From Bisporella sp. PMI_857 (taxonomy: Eukaryota > Ascomycota > Leotiomycetes > Helotiales > Helotiaceae): DNA of 64,000 nt. Positions 56,277-64,000 of the stretch are shown here, in pieces. A model generated the notes under the pieces. It did no database searches, was not told the origin of the DNA, and was given only the letters and a program-made list of their open reading frames with translations. Made by a program: the position numbers and the translations under genes. The DNA is taken from the NCBI GenBank assembly GCA_021307315.1, contig JAJSPD010000033.1:452540-516539 (forward strand), given 5' to 3'. Position 1 is the first letter of the stretch. The number at the start of each line of letters is the position of its first letter.

Positions 56277-56660
56277 CTACTGTAGTCGTCGATAGTGAAC
56301 ATCAATTAAAATTCGAAAATAATCAAAAAAATTGCGTCCGAGAATTATATTATAAGAGCCCAGCTTTATAATAAGTAAAAGAAAGTTGTAAATCCGGCGA
56401 CTATCAATTTCAATATTGAACAAAAAATACTGAAAGATAAGGGATCCTTTTTTCTTATTATATCTTTTTGGATAAATAGAATAAAGAAGCAATTTAGGTT
56501 TCAACCCGAAAGTGCAGCAAAAGTCTAATGCGAAACGAGTATCAATAAAAATATAACTACTAGCTCTAGTATTACTTAAAGCTCTGGCTTGTACTGCAAT
56601 TCCGTTTTTGTAGAAAGTGCATACTACAGTAAAAGAATTGCCGGCTATTAGTAAACTCAA
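56277..56660 (-). pseudogene. chromovirus retropepsin, degenerate
   Basis: The frame has FYKNGIAVQARALSNTRASS and SYNIILGRNFFDYFRI. Active retropepsins have D-T/S-G-A at the first segment; here N-T-R-A stands instead, so the catalytic Asp and Gly are lost by G-to-A type changes. The ILGRNFF segment corresponds to the second conserved motif (usually ILG-D/M). It would have cleaved the Gag-Pol polyprotein. Confidence 0.7.
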
Positions 56661-56710
56661 ATCAATCTGTTGAAAATCGAATACGTGAGCTCTAAGAACG
56701 GAGCTTTAGC

Positions 56711-58009
56711 TTAGAGCTGTTTGTTTTCTGACTTTTTCGTGTCGGCTTCATTTTGTGCTTCGTCACTTGAAGCGTTTTTTTGTTCAATTTCTTGAATCTT
56801 GGGTATTGCTCGAGAACTTGTGCAAAAGCTTGCGAAATGCCCTATTTTACCACATTTAAAGCAAGTGCTGAAAGCTGGGCTACGTGCCGGGCTTGGAGTG
56901 CTGTCACGGCCTGTAGCTGAGCCTGGAGTAATACGTTGTAGTGCCGGCGAAAAGGTTCGAAAAGTTTTCGGAGCTGTAAAAAGTCTTTGACGTGGCTTAA
57001 GCACTGGAATGGCATTTGGCCTAGCTTAGCGAGTTGGCGTAATTGAAAATTGTCGGTAAAACTTTTGCAGATTAGTACTTAGCCGCTAGCATTTACGCAC
57101 TAGTTCCTGGTACTTAGAGTGTTGATAGTGTATAGCTAAAAGTCGGTTCTGGAATTCTTTATTCAGCTTTCTCTACAAGTGGCTTCTTCAGGACAAAAAA
57201 GGAATTCGTTTTACTGAAGCTAAACGAGCAAACTCGGTGTAGAAGTTATTAAAGTTCTGCATAGTCTGCTGTTTCAAAGCATAAAACTGGTTTTCAGCCT
57301 TTTTAATCTCAAATTGGTTCCGAAAAATCGTGTCCAAGTAAGCCAGTATTGCGTCGACAGAAAGCCAGAGTTCTAGGCTATTTTCATTATACCGAGGCTT
57401 TAGGTAGCGTTGTGCTTCTCTTGTAGTACAGCTAAATACGTAATCAATCCGGTCTTGCTTAGTAGGCCACCAGTTTGCATTTGCTTTAAGCTTACTTCGT
57501 AATAAAGACTTCTAAGCAACGTAAGTAAGTAAAGTGCCGTCGTTTAAAAAATCCGGATCTCGGTGCTTCGGAGAGAGCTTTTTTGAGTATAGCCGAAACA
57601 TGTGCCGCTTATGAGACTTCGACCTATAGTTGCTATCAGAAGAAAAGCTGTTTGATGATGATCCGTCTGGGTTATTTCTTTCTGTGTTTCGAAGTGGCCG
57701 AAAAGTCACCGGTTTTTCCACCGAAAAGATAAAACGGCTTGATTCTACAACTACTAGCTGTGCTAGCAAAACTCGAAATTGACTGTTTGAAAGTTGAACC
57801 GGAGCTCCGAAAGCATTCGCCACTTGTTTGTTTAATTGATCTCGGATATCTATTCCAGGCTTCTTGCCGGCTGACGCTTGTGTTTGACTTGTTTTTAGGG
57901 TAGTCCGGTCATCCAGCTGAACTATAGGCGTACTTTTTGTCGAAGAGGGTCTGGAAGGCGTTTTTTGTTTTTTTCCGGAAAACTTCTTTTTTGTGGTTGT
58001 AGTAGGCAT
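56711..58009 (-). pseudogene. chromovirus gag with CCHC zinc knuckle, interrupted
   Basis: The frame begins at 58009 with a basic MPTTTTKKKFSGKKQK. After a Ser-rich domain (SSSNSFSSDSNYRSKS) it stops at 57512. Gag-like sequence continues with stops to 57005. Positions 56711-57004 hold the zinc knuckle CFKCGKIGHFASFC (C-x2-C-x4-H-x4-C), which binds the element RNA in the particle. The start ATG is at the end of the roughly 260-nt leader after the 5' LTR. Confidence 0.8.
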
Positions 58010-58257
58010 TTTGTTGTAGAGTGGAATCCGAAAAAATTGAAAAAAGAGTAGTAATAGTAGCTCGACTCGACTAATTAAAGAAGAAGCAGGCTCAACCAGT
58101 GTGTGCTAGGAGCTAAGATTGGTGGTGTATACAGGCTCGGTTTTTTGGCCTATATCTTCACAGACTTCGTCTGTGGCGTCGTGGAATGTTCTTCACGGTT
58201 CTGATTCAATACAAAAGGAAGGGGTATTATTAAGCTCCGTCTCCGGAAGGTTTAGTG

Positions 58258-58267
58258 AGCTTGTTCT
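58258..58267 (-). promoter_or_regulatory. primer-binding site complementary to the element's own LTR
   Basis: Two nt inside the 5' LTR the minus strand reads AGAACAAGCT. Its exact complement AGCTTGTTCT lies in the same LTR (58361-58370), 38 nt downstream of the start of the TATATA box, where the mRNA 5' end is expected. This is the arrangement of self-primed elements such as Tf1, not of tRNA-primed ones. The older copy at 51.5 kb keeps the pair with one mismatch. Confidence 0.6.
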
Positions 58268-58269
58268 AA

Positions 58270-58523
58270 TGTAACAACTCAAGCTGAACAGGGATTTCGA
58301 TCCGTAGATCCAGGTGGAAGGACTCAAAGGTGTGAACAACTATCAATTGCTATAACTAAGAGAACAAGCTACAGACAGAAGAAGGGAAGGAAAGCGGCGC
58401 TCTATATACAGGAAGCTGGCCGGAGGCCAGTATAAGCGAGCTCTAGGATGTCCGGTGCTGAGCTCCGTCCGAGCTCTGGGGTGTCCGGTGCTGAGCTCCG
58501 TCTAAGAAGTCAGGGCCGTGACA
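58270..58523 (-). repeat. 5' LTR of the chromovirus
   Basis: 254 bp, same ends as the 3' LTR. In transcription direction it has TGTCACGGCCC, a duplicated GAGCTC-containing unit, the TATATAGAGC promoter (TATA at 58403-58408) and GTTGTTACA at the end. Confidence 0.92.
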
Positions 58524-59139
58524 AATTGTGCTTTCTTAATCTGTTTAATGTTTGTAAACTTCGAACTTGGACTAGTCCTAACTTTCAATCGTTTTCTTGG
58601 TCTAGCTTTCTTTAATTGAACTTTTAGAGACTGTATTTTGTAGCTTTAATCTGCTATAATACTCTCCTAGTCTTCAATGTAACAGCCGGTTGCTGTTCCT
58701 TATATCTTTCACTGTGCTGTAGCTGTGAGCCTGTGGCTGCTGTAGCTGTAAGCCTGTGGCTGGCCATGGGCGGAGCGTGCCGCTTGCAGCCCTGAAAGTA
58801 CTACAGCTGAAAAGCCTTCGGCTGGCTGTTAGGCTGTCACGATGGCCGTCTTAAACCGACCCTGGCTGTTACACGTAGAGTCTGAAGTCCAAACATTTTC
58901 GGTAGCTGTGAATTGCCAATCTTTATATTGATTGATATTCGAAGGAAACTATTGTTGTTGAACTAACTTTCCTTTAAAAAATAACTAATGGAGGAAAAGC
59001 TTTGCCGGTAGCAGAGATACTGTAATGGCAGCAATGGGAATAGGTTTTACCGCTGCGCCAACGGGCCAAAAGGCACTTGAATTGGCCGAGAGGTCAATTC
59101 CCTATTCCGCTATATATAGGTCACGTAGCTACCGTGACA
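58524..59139. other. retroelement remnants next to the chromovirus
   Basis: The first 150 bp follow the AATTG target and presumably belong to the older copy. The end, GTAGCTACCGTGACA (to 59139), is an LTR-like terminus that cuts the Fot1-like transposase; on the minus strand it starts TGTCACGGTAGC followed by TATATATAG. I could not fix its other end. Confidence 0.4.
58678..58873. repeat. 196-bp unit with TGTAACAGCC/GGCTGTTACA ends
   Basis: Perfect 10-bp inverted ends. GCTGTAGCTGTRAGCCTGTGG is repeated twice inside. No target duplication is seen (flanks TTCAA and CGTAG). It may be a short non-autonomous element or part of a larger LTR. Confidence 0.4.
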
Positions 59140-59739
59140 GATACACTCAATAAATAAAGTCTACGCACGAGTACTAGGCTGTTCCTTTTAAATAGAACGT
59201 TTTTCAAAGCTTCCTACTACTAGGCTATTTGATCCGAGGCCTTCTATAACACCTGATTTATCCATATTCCACCGATTTTCAGGTTTGATAGCCGAAATAG
59301 TAAGTGCAGAAAGCAGTTGAAACTGCGACTTAATTATAGCAGTTGTAGCGCTATTGACTCTTGTAAAATCAATATTTCGAGCTTATTTGGTCCGTAAAAC
59401 AAGATTACGTCGCAAAAACCCTTCTATCCATTGTTTTCCTAGCTTTTGATAATCTCTTTTAACATCAAGAATACGATTTGCAAATTGCTTAATTTGGCCG
59501 TAAGTTAAAAGTACACTTAGTGCTTCTTGAGTCAAAACCCAGGCAGTTAAGTGATCCTTTTGACTTTTCGATAGTTTCTGCTGACTTTCAGCTGCAATAG
59601 CATGGCTTTCATTCTCATGAATACGATTTTGTAGTGTGCTGAAAAGAACACTCTATTTTCGGCTGGCTAGTCGCAAAGACTTCCCGTTTTTAATATCACT
59701 AAGAGCTGCAAGCAAATCCTGCTCTGAATATTGAGGCAT
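59140..59739 (-). pseudogene. Fot1/pogo-like transposase, N-terminal half
   Basis: It starts at 59739 with MPQYSEQDLLAALSDI and the helix-turn-helix KNGKSLRLASRK, then a stop and FSTLQNRIHENESHA. A CENP-B-type DNA-binding part follows (AWVLTQEALSVLLTYGQI, FANRILDVKRDYQKLG, EGFLRRNLVL). The beginning of the DDE domain reads KPENRWNMDKSGVIEG with the first catalytic Asp in its usual place. Three in-frame stops (two at probable former Trp or Arg/Gln codons) are visible. The protein ends at IEC, where an LTR-like sequence begins (59139), so the rest is missing. Confidence 0.8.
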
Positions 59740-60259
59740 AATTACTTAAAGATAAAGAATTTCAAGTTTGAAGTGATTTGAATTGGAATTGATTTAATAA
59801 TTAATTATATTGTTGAAATGACGGTGTGAAAATTCGCTATTTAGTGTGGGTTCACTCTAATACGGGGCACCACCACGTTCCTGACGTGAGTGCCTATCGT
59901 ATTCTTGAGTGGGTGATTGATTGATTGTTAAGTTATTATTATTATTATTATTATTAACTATTTTACGTCTTGGCGGGGGGTGCATAGCAAAGCTACATGG
60001 CCCCCTGAGCTCCGAAACCGAAGAAAGGACGCCAGAGGATAGGCCTCTGGTATGGTACAGCCTTTAGCGTGAGCTGAAGGGATAGAGGGGTATATACAGA
60101 TACTAGCGTTGTGCCCTAACTGCTAGCATAAAAAGCGGTGACATAGAAGATTTAAGCTTATAGACAATCTAGAAAATACAGGCGCCTTCCACTTGTGCGC
60201 TGCCCTCCTACTCTCCTTGGCCACGACAACGACAACTTGTAATTATTATGTGATTTGTA
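59740..60259. other. spacer with (TTA)n microsatellite
   Basis: A TTA repeat lies at about 59934-59956. CGTATTAGAGTGAACCCAC near 59855 could be near the terminus of the Fot1-like element, but its partner is gone. No gene is supported. Confidence 0.4.
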
Positions 60260-62171
60260 AAAGTGCTAAGTAAAATGTGCCGGCCTAGTCTAGGCTAGGC
60301 AGGCGGAGCGGAGAAAGTTCCTCGAAAAAGGAGGTTTCTTTCCACCACTAAGTGAGCTTATAGGCTCCTTCTGGAGTGCCGAGAAGCTCTGAAAAGTCGT
60401 GGAACGGGTAGCGTGAGGATAGAGGGTTTGTTGATCTGCGGCGTGCTATGCGACAGAAAAAGAAGTGGACGGGCGTTTTTAGGCGGCCACAAAGGCAATT
60501 AGGTTCAAATACAGCATGGTTGAATCGCTCGTGGTAAGCTGAGAAATCCCCATGGCCGCTGCGCGCGGCTATCAGGTGTCCTAAAGCTTTCCGGGGCAGC
60601 GAAAGCTTTTTTGGGGTAACAGAGCTGTGGAAATTGAGATCGTTTGATACGAGATAGGAGCATTAGCCAGCCACCATTTAAGGTGTTTTTGAGGAAGTTG
60701 TGCAGCTATATAGCGTTTTAGAGACGCCCAGGAGTGTAAAGAAGAAACCGGAGGAGGAGGTTGCAGCGCTCCGCGGCGGGCAAGAGCGTCGGCGAGTTCG
60801 TTGCCCGGCACTTGAGAGTGCCCTGGGACCTAACGGACCCGGATTGTTCTTTTGCGAGGACGAGCTGCCCAATCTGCTTGTAAAGCGCAAGCTTTCTGGA
60901 AAGTGTCGGCTGACGAGCCGAAAAAGGGAGTGAAAAGCCGTAAAGCGACTTCTTGGTTGTCGAGGCAAATCCAGATATTTGTAGCGTGGTAAGCAGCTTT
61001 ACAGGACATAGTATCTATAATTCCGGCGACAGCGGCTCGAGCCTTAGCATTAAAAACTTCGACACGGTCCCCGTAAGCGATTGACGCTTCGGTGATTTTG
61101 TTTCCATGTTGAAACGCAATGTAGCCTCCGCCTGCAATACCTGTTGCGAGCTTGGAGCCGTCTGAGTAAATTATTATGTCATTATGCGGAATTGAGTCTA
61201 AGAAAGTTTGGAAAAGAACCGCGGCCTCTTGTCGAGTGAGTAGCGGTTTTTCTCGGGTACATGCCCCGATTCGGAGCTTAGCAGCTATTCTGCTTTCTGG
61301 AGTATGCCAAGGAGGAAGCTGTATCGAGTTCAGCTGTTCTGTTGGCGGGAGAGCCAGCCAGCGCCGAGCATGTCGCGGCGTAAGCCGTGTGACGCGTCGA
61401 GCTGTTCGGCATGCTTTTGCACGTGCTTTAAGAGGATGTCGGGGGTCGAGGCGGCAAATACGAGCTGAATCCTTGAGTGCTAAAAGTCTAGCAGGTGTTC
61501 TGGAAGAGGGATTCCGGCTTCTCTGTGTAGGATCGGAAAAGGATAGTTCGGTAGACTGGCAGTATTGCTCTGACACTTGAGATTAGTGCTTTTTGAAAAG
61601 CTTTTAGGATCCTTTGTTGGCTGTTGCTAATAAGCCTGGATTCAAAGTGTTTTGTAGCTCTGGCCACCAAGTTTGAGCTCTATAAAAAGCTACAGGTAGC
61701 ACGCATGCTGTTACTGCACGCCGGAGCAATGCTGGAGAAACTTCTCGGGCTGTGTTTCTAAGTCGAGCGAAAGCCTGGCTAATACCAAGAGCTTTTGAAG
61801 CTTGGTTAAATGCGTGAGCTCTGAATTGAAGTTTGCGGTCAAAGATAACTTTTAGCCATCGAATCTGAGAGTTTGGAGTGACTGTTATTGTGCTTGTGAC
61901 TACCGGAGGAGAGATTGATTAGTTACGTTTTCGGGAAAAGTGAATAAGCTCTGTTTTGTCTGGGTCGAACGTAATTCCTTTTTCTTTTCTCTATTCGAGA
62001 GCTTGCTCGAGTCGGGCCGATAATTTTTCGGCATTTTCGGTCAGTGAAGACGAAATCTCAAGTTTTGCGCCATCGTCTGCGTATCCAAAGTTTTTCCGAG
62101 GGTTGTCGAGAGAAAACAACGGAGCGATATATAGCATAAATAGGATTGGAGATACTGGGGAACCTTGAGAG
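60260..62171 (-). pseudogene. Tad1-like LINE: RT C-terminal part, RNase H and CCHC end
   Basis: Read right to left: RT palm pieces SPILFMLYIAPLFSLDN and FGYADDGAKLE (Y-x-D-D present, 62080-62160); TFDPDKTELIHFSRK; FRAHAFNQASKALGI; thumb segments to about 61590. RNase H follows (60830-61576) with IIIYSDGSKLATGIAGG, EVFNAKARAAVAGI and CLDNQEVALR. A frameshift near 60825 leads to PGNELADALARRGA (60581-60811). Further left are GHGDFSAYHERF and the terminal CLCGRLKTPVHFFFC knuckle. This order is typical of ascomycete Tad-clade LINEs, which retrotranspose by target-primed reverse transcription. Several TAG stops; the 5' part is cut by the LTR at 62172. Confidence 0.88.
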
Positions 62172-62525
62172 TGTTACGGTCCTATTGGCTGATCCAATAT
62201 AGATAGAAGATCTTGGTCCGGGGTTTGTTGGTCTGGAGAGAAGTAGGTATATCACATATAAGACTAGATCCCAATAACAAGTATACTATTGAAGAATACT
62301 ATTTGAGTTGAGCACGAAGCTCCTATCTACGGGGAAAGCTATCTACTTATATAGGGCTTCGTGGGGTTGGATCATTGCAGAAACCATGATCCAGTTGGCT
62401 CATGGATCATAGCATGATCCATGATCCATCACGTGACCTTTCCATCCCAGGGGTTCTCTGTGTAAGCCAAGCTTACCGAGCCTCAGGCCCCTAAGGCATA
62501 AGTCCTGTTAGCGATGCGCGTAACA
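62172..62525 (-). repeat. 3' LTR of the second Ty3/gypsy element
   Basis: 354 bp, plus-strand view TGTTACGGTCCTATTGG ... GATGCGCGTAACA. It includes repeated CATGATCCA motifs (62388-62440) and a CTTATATAGGGC promoter-like segment on the plus strand. Its sequence is unrelated to the chromovirus LTRs at 52-58 kb. Confidence 0.85.
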
Positions 62526-62576
62526 CTATCCCCCGTCTAGGTTTAGCGTGTCCACATGCTTAAGTAGGTCAAGGAA

Positions 62577-63260
62577 ATGTCGCTGGTGGCCGCATGGCCG
62601 TCCTTCCTTTCCATCATGACAACCAAACGAAACGCTGACTGTCTGGATTCTGAAGTGTCGCGAAAAGACATAGAAAGAAAAGATCTGAAAAGACGAATAA
62701 TTCTGACTGGCGAAGAAATGATTCCGTGTACTGCTTGCGAGAAGAAACATGCTCGGGATAGGCGTCCCATACAGTGTATAAAGGCTGAGGGGTCAACTCG
62801 TTGCTCGGAATGCGTGAGACGAGCGCTCTCAGGGTGTGATGCTGGAGGTCCTGCTCCTAGAGACTGGGTGTCTCTGGACAAAGCGAAAGAAAAACTGGAA
62901 GAGGACGAGGCCAAGGCTGAGGAGGAAGCCGAGCTTCTGGCCGAGGCTGCTGCGAAGATTTCTGCTCGTATCAAAAGGATACGTACTCAGAAGAGGTTTC
63001 TTCGTACTCGTGAGAAAGAGATGTTGCGTCGTGGTCTGGCATCTCTGGATGAGCTCGATGCTCTGGAGGAGGAAGAGAGATTGGCTGCTGAGGCAGATCA
63101 AGGAAGTGAAAGCCAGGAGGCTCGCGCGGAACTTGTCCCTACAGGTTCCTTCGACCTTGATGCGTATACCTTTCCTTCTCCTGGGAACGTTTTCTGGGCG
63201 TCGCACCTGGAGCCCTTGGATATTGACGGTGGAACTCCTCAAGCATCTCAGGGCAGTTGA
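62577..63260 (+). CDS. antisense accessory ORF in the Ty3/gypsy element: Cys-rich, coiled-coil protein
   Basis: A 227-codon plus-strand ORF between the 3' LTR and pol, overlapping the 3' end of pol on the other strand by 122 bp. Residues about 51-90 form a Cys cluster (IPCTACEKKHARDRR, IQCIKAEG, RCSECVRRALSGCD). Residues about 100-175 are highly charged, Glu/Lys-rich and probably a long coiled coil (EKLEEDEAKAEEEAELLA). The tail is acidic. The Cys arrangement (C-x2-C...C...C-x2-C-x6-C) suggests zinc binding. The start may be Met15. I recall similar Cys-rich hypothetical proteins in ascomycete genomes but no function. It is open and codon-like, so more than a shadow of pol. A promoter would have to lie in or near the LTR. 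Confidence 0.65.
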   Translation: MSLVAAWPSFLSIMTTKRNADCLDSEVSRKDIERKDLKRRIILTGEEMIPCTACEKKHARDRRPIQCIKAEGSTRCSECVRRALSGCDAGGPAPRDWVSLDKAKEKLEEDEAKAEEEAELLAEAAAKISARIKRIRTQKRFLRTREKEMLRRGLASLDELDALEEEERLAAEADQGSESQEARAELVPTGSFDLDAYTFPSPGNVFWASHLEPLDIDGGTPQASQGS

Positions 63261-64000
63261 GGTGTCCTCTTGGTTCCCATGTGTTTTCCGAATCTGGGTA
63301 ATTCAACCATTTGATCAAATACTTTGGTTTGCCTCTGACATACTTGTAGTCTAAGATCCTTTCTACTTCGTATTCAGATTCTGGGTTGACTGGTTCAATT
63401 TCCGTGTGTGGAGCTGGTGGTGCTCCTTCGGGTGCTGGTTCAATGAGTATGGCGGGAAAAACTGGGTGTATGTTCATGGTCTTGGGAAGATGGAGTTCGA
63501 ATGCATTTGGTCCTGCAACTCGTTTGATTTTGAATGGTCCCAACTTCTTGTGATCCAGTTTGTCGCTTGGTCTCTTGGTCTTGATGTTTTTTCTCACAAG
63601 ATAGACCTTATCCCCCTTCTCAAGGTGTGGTGTCTCACCATGCCTACGGTTGTAGTACTCCGCAGATCTTTGGCTGAGAAACTTGATGTCTTCGGCTAGC
63701 TGCAAGTGCAGTGCCTGAAGTTGTTCGACTTTAACCATTGCAAGCTGTGAATGTGCCCTATCCTTGCCTGGTTCGTGATATGCTTTTGGCTCGTAGCCAT
63801 AGTTGGCATAGAATGGTGATACCTTTGTTGTTTCATTGATTGCGCTGTTGTATGCGAACTGTGCAAGTGGTAATAGCTCTACCCAATTGTCTTGCTTGTA
63901 GTTCACATAGCATCTGAGGTATGCTTCCATTGTTTGGTTGGCTCGTTCTGCCTGTCCATTGGTTTGTGGGTGAAAGCTTGTTGATAATTTTCTCTTGATT
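63139..64000 (-). CDS. Ty3/gypsy pol, integrase C-terminal part with chromodomain (partial)
   Basis: The frame is open from the window edge to a stop at 63139. It begins inside the integrase core end (SFHPQTNGQAERANQT, with the third catalytic residue), then LAQFAYNSAINETTK, the GPFKIKRVAGPNAFEL barrel region, and a chromodomain near the end (YEVERILDYKYVRGKPKY, LIKWLNYPDSENTWEP). A basic tail follows. This is the standard end of a chromovirus pol polyprotein. The N-terminal parts lie outside the window. No stops. Confidence 0.93.
   Translation of the reverse strand, partial: IKRKLSTSFHPQTNGQAERANQTMEAYLRCYVNYKQDNWVELLPLAQFAYNSAINETTKVSPFYANYGYEPKAYHEPGKDRAHSQLAMVKVEQLQALHLQLAEDIKFLSQRSAEYYNRRHGETPHLEKGDKVYLVRKNIKTKRPSDKLDHKKLGPFKIKRVAGPNAFELHLPKTMNIHPVFPAILIEPAPEGAPPAPHTEIEPVNPESEYEVERILDYKYVRGKPKYLIKWLNYPDSENTWEPRGHLNCPEMLEEFHRQYPRAPGATPRKRSQEKERYTHQGRRNL

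Larger units (their letters stand above)
52005..58523 (-). mobile_element. full-length Ty3/gypsy chromovirus, RIP-damaged
   Basis: A 6519-bp element with two 254-bp LTRs (52005-52258 and 58270-58523), flanked by perfect AATTG duplications (52000-52004, 58524-58528). In transcription order on the minus strand it has 5' LTR, primer-binding site at 58258-58267, gag, zinc knuckle, protease, RT, RNase H, integrase with H2C2 and DDE parts, chromodomain, a G-rich polypurine tract (GGAAGGGGGGG, 52262-52272) and 3' LTR. All reading frames carry stops. Domain order with integrase after RNase H and a C-terminal chromodomain defines the chromovirus group, which copies itself by reverse transcription and tends to insert by chromatin binding. 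Confidence 0.93.
62172..64000 (-). mobile_element. second Ty3/gypsy element, 3' part, runs off the window
   Basis: In minus orientation the window ends inside pol (integrase). The rest in order is pol C-terminus, an antisense ORF region, a polypurine tract (GACGGGGGAT, about 62529-62538) and the 3' LTR (62172-62525). The element is inserted in the LINE. Its frames in the window are free of stops, unlike every other retroelement here, so it is probably recent or still functional. The other LTR and target duplication lie outside the window. Confidence 0.88.

Noticed and set aside
56889..56930. TGTCACGGCCTG inside gag as another LTR start
   Set aside because: It is part of continuous gag coding sequence (ITPGSATGRDSTPS) and has no partner end or duplication.
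59040..59110. tRNA-like text (GTTGGCGCAGCGGTA on the minus strand)
   Set aside because: It resembles a tRNA D-arm/A-box by eye, but no matching B-box with a full cloverleaf could be drawn; it may be a SINE or LTR fragment at most.
1..64000. CRISPR arrays, bacterial operons, phage-type systems
   Set aside because: No regularly spaced identical repeats, no ribosome-binding-site/operon structure; introns and gene types are fungal.

Overview
The window looks like a repeat-rich accessory region of a filamentous ascomycete (Pezizomycotina). The reasons are short GT-AG introns of roughly 45-190 bp, two NACHT-type NLR (STAND) genes, multi-exon P450s, a Pth11/SAT4-like membrane protein, a Zn2Cys6-type cluster, and many classes of transposon whose coding sequences carry RIP-like C-to-T and G-to-A stops (mostly TGG or CAG turned into TAG). 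No rRNA, tRNA or CRISPR array was seen. All assignments come from reading the sequence; no database search was run.

Layout. 0-13 kb: a broken Zn2Cys6 fragment, long gene-poor DNA, a degraded Helitron (Pif1-type) helicase, several solo LTRs, a 2-exon gene resembling the C-terminal part of fungal regulators, and an unassigned gene. 13.4-17.1 kb: NLR-1, minus strand, 7 exons, NWD-like N-terminus, NACHT, about ten near-identical ankyrin repeats, cut short by a one-base frameshift. 18.2-29.8 kb: kinase pseudogenes, an LTR followed by an internally duplicated ORF of unknown function, a retropepsin-like gene between 30-bp direct repeats, and degenerate tandem repeats. 29.8-34.4 kb: NLR-2, minus strand, 6 exons, 1431 codons, Helo-like N-terminus plus NACHT, intact.

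35.9-51.4 kb holds metabolism-type genes: P450-A (minus, 6 exons, one-base deletion in the heme loop), a SAT4/Pth11-like 7-TM protein (minus, 6 exons, 392 aa), a small DUF4267-like membrane protein, P450-B (plus, 10 exons, 524 aa, intact) and an MFS exporter. Together they resemble the tailoring and export part of a secondary-metabolite locus, but no backbone synthase is visible. Three Tc1/mariner-type elements have inserted between them, two with 109-bp terminal inverted repeats.

51.4-64 kb is nested transposons. A complete chromodomain-bearing Ty3/gypsy element (52005-58523, identical-length LTRs, AATTG target duplication) sits in an older copy of the same family and itself hosts a 203-bp solo-LTR-like insertion. 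Further right are a Fot1/pogo-like transposase relic, a Tad1-like LINE, and the 3' part of a second, open-reading Ty3/gypsy element that carries an extra Cys-rich coiled-coil ORF on the opposite strand.

The most notable observations are: a 25-nt microexon encoding the Walker A loop, with the same phases, in both NLRs; the antisense accessory ORF in the right-hand retroelement; a self-priming type primer-binding site in the chromovirus; and the retropepsin-like gene flanked by direct repeats.
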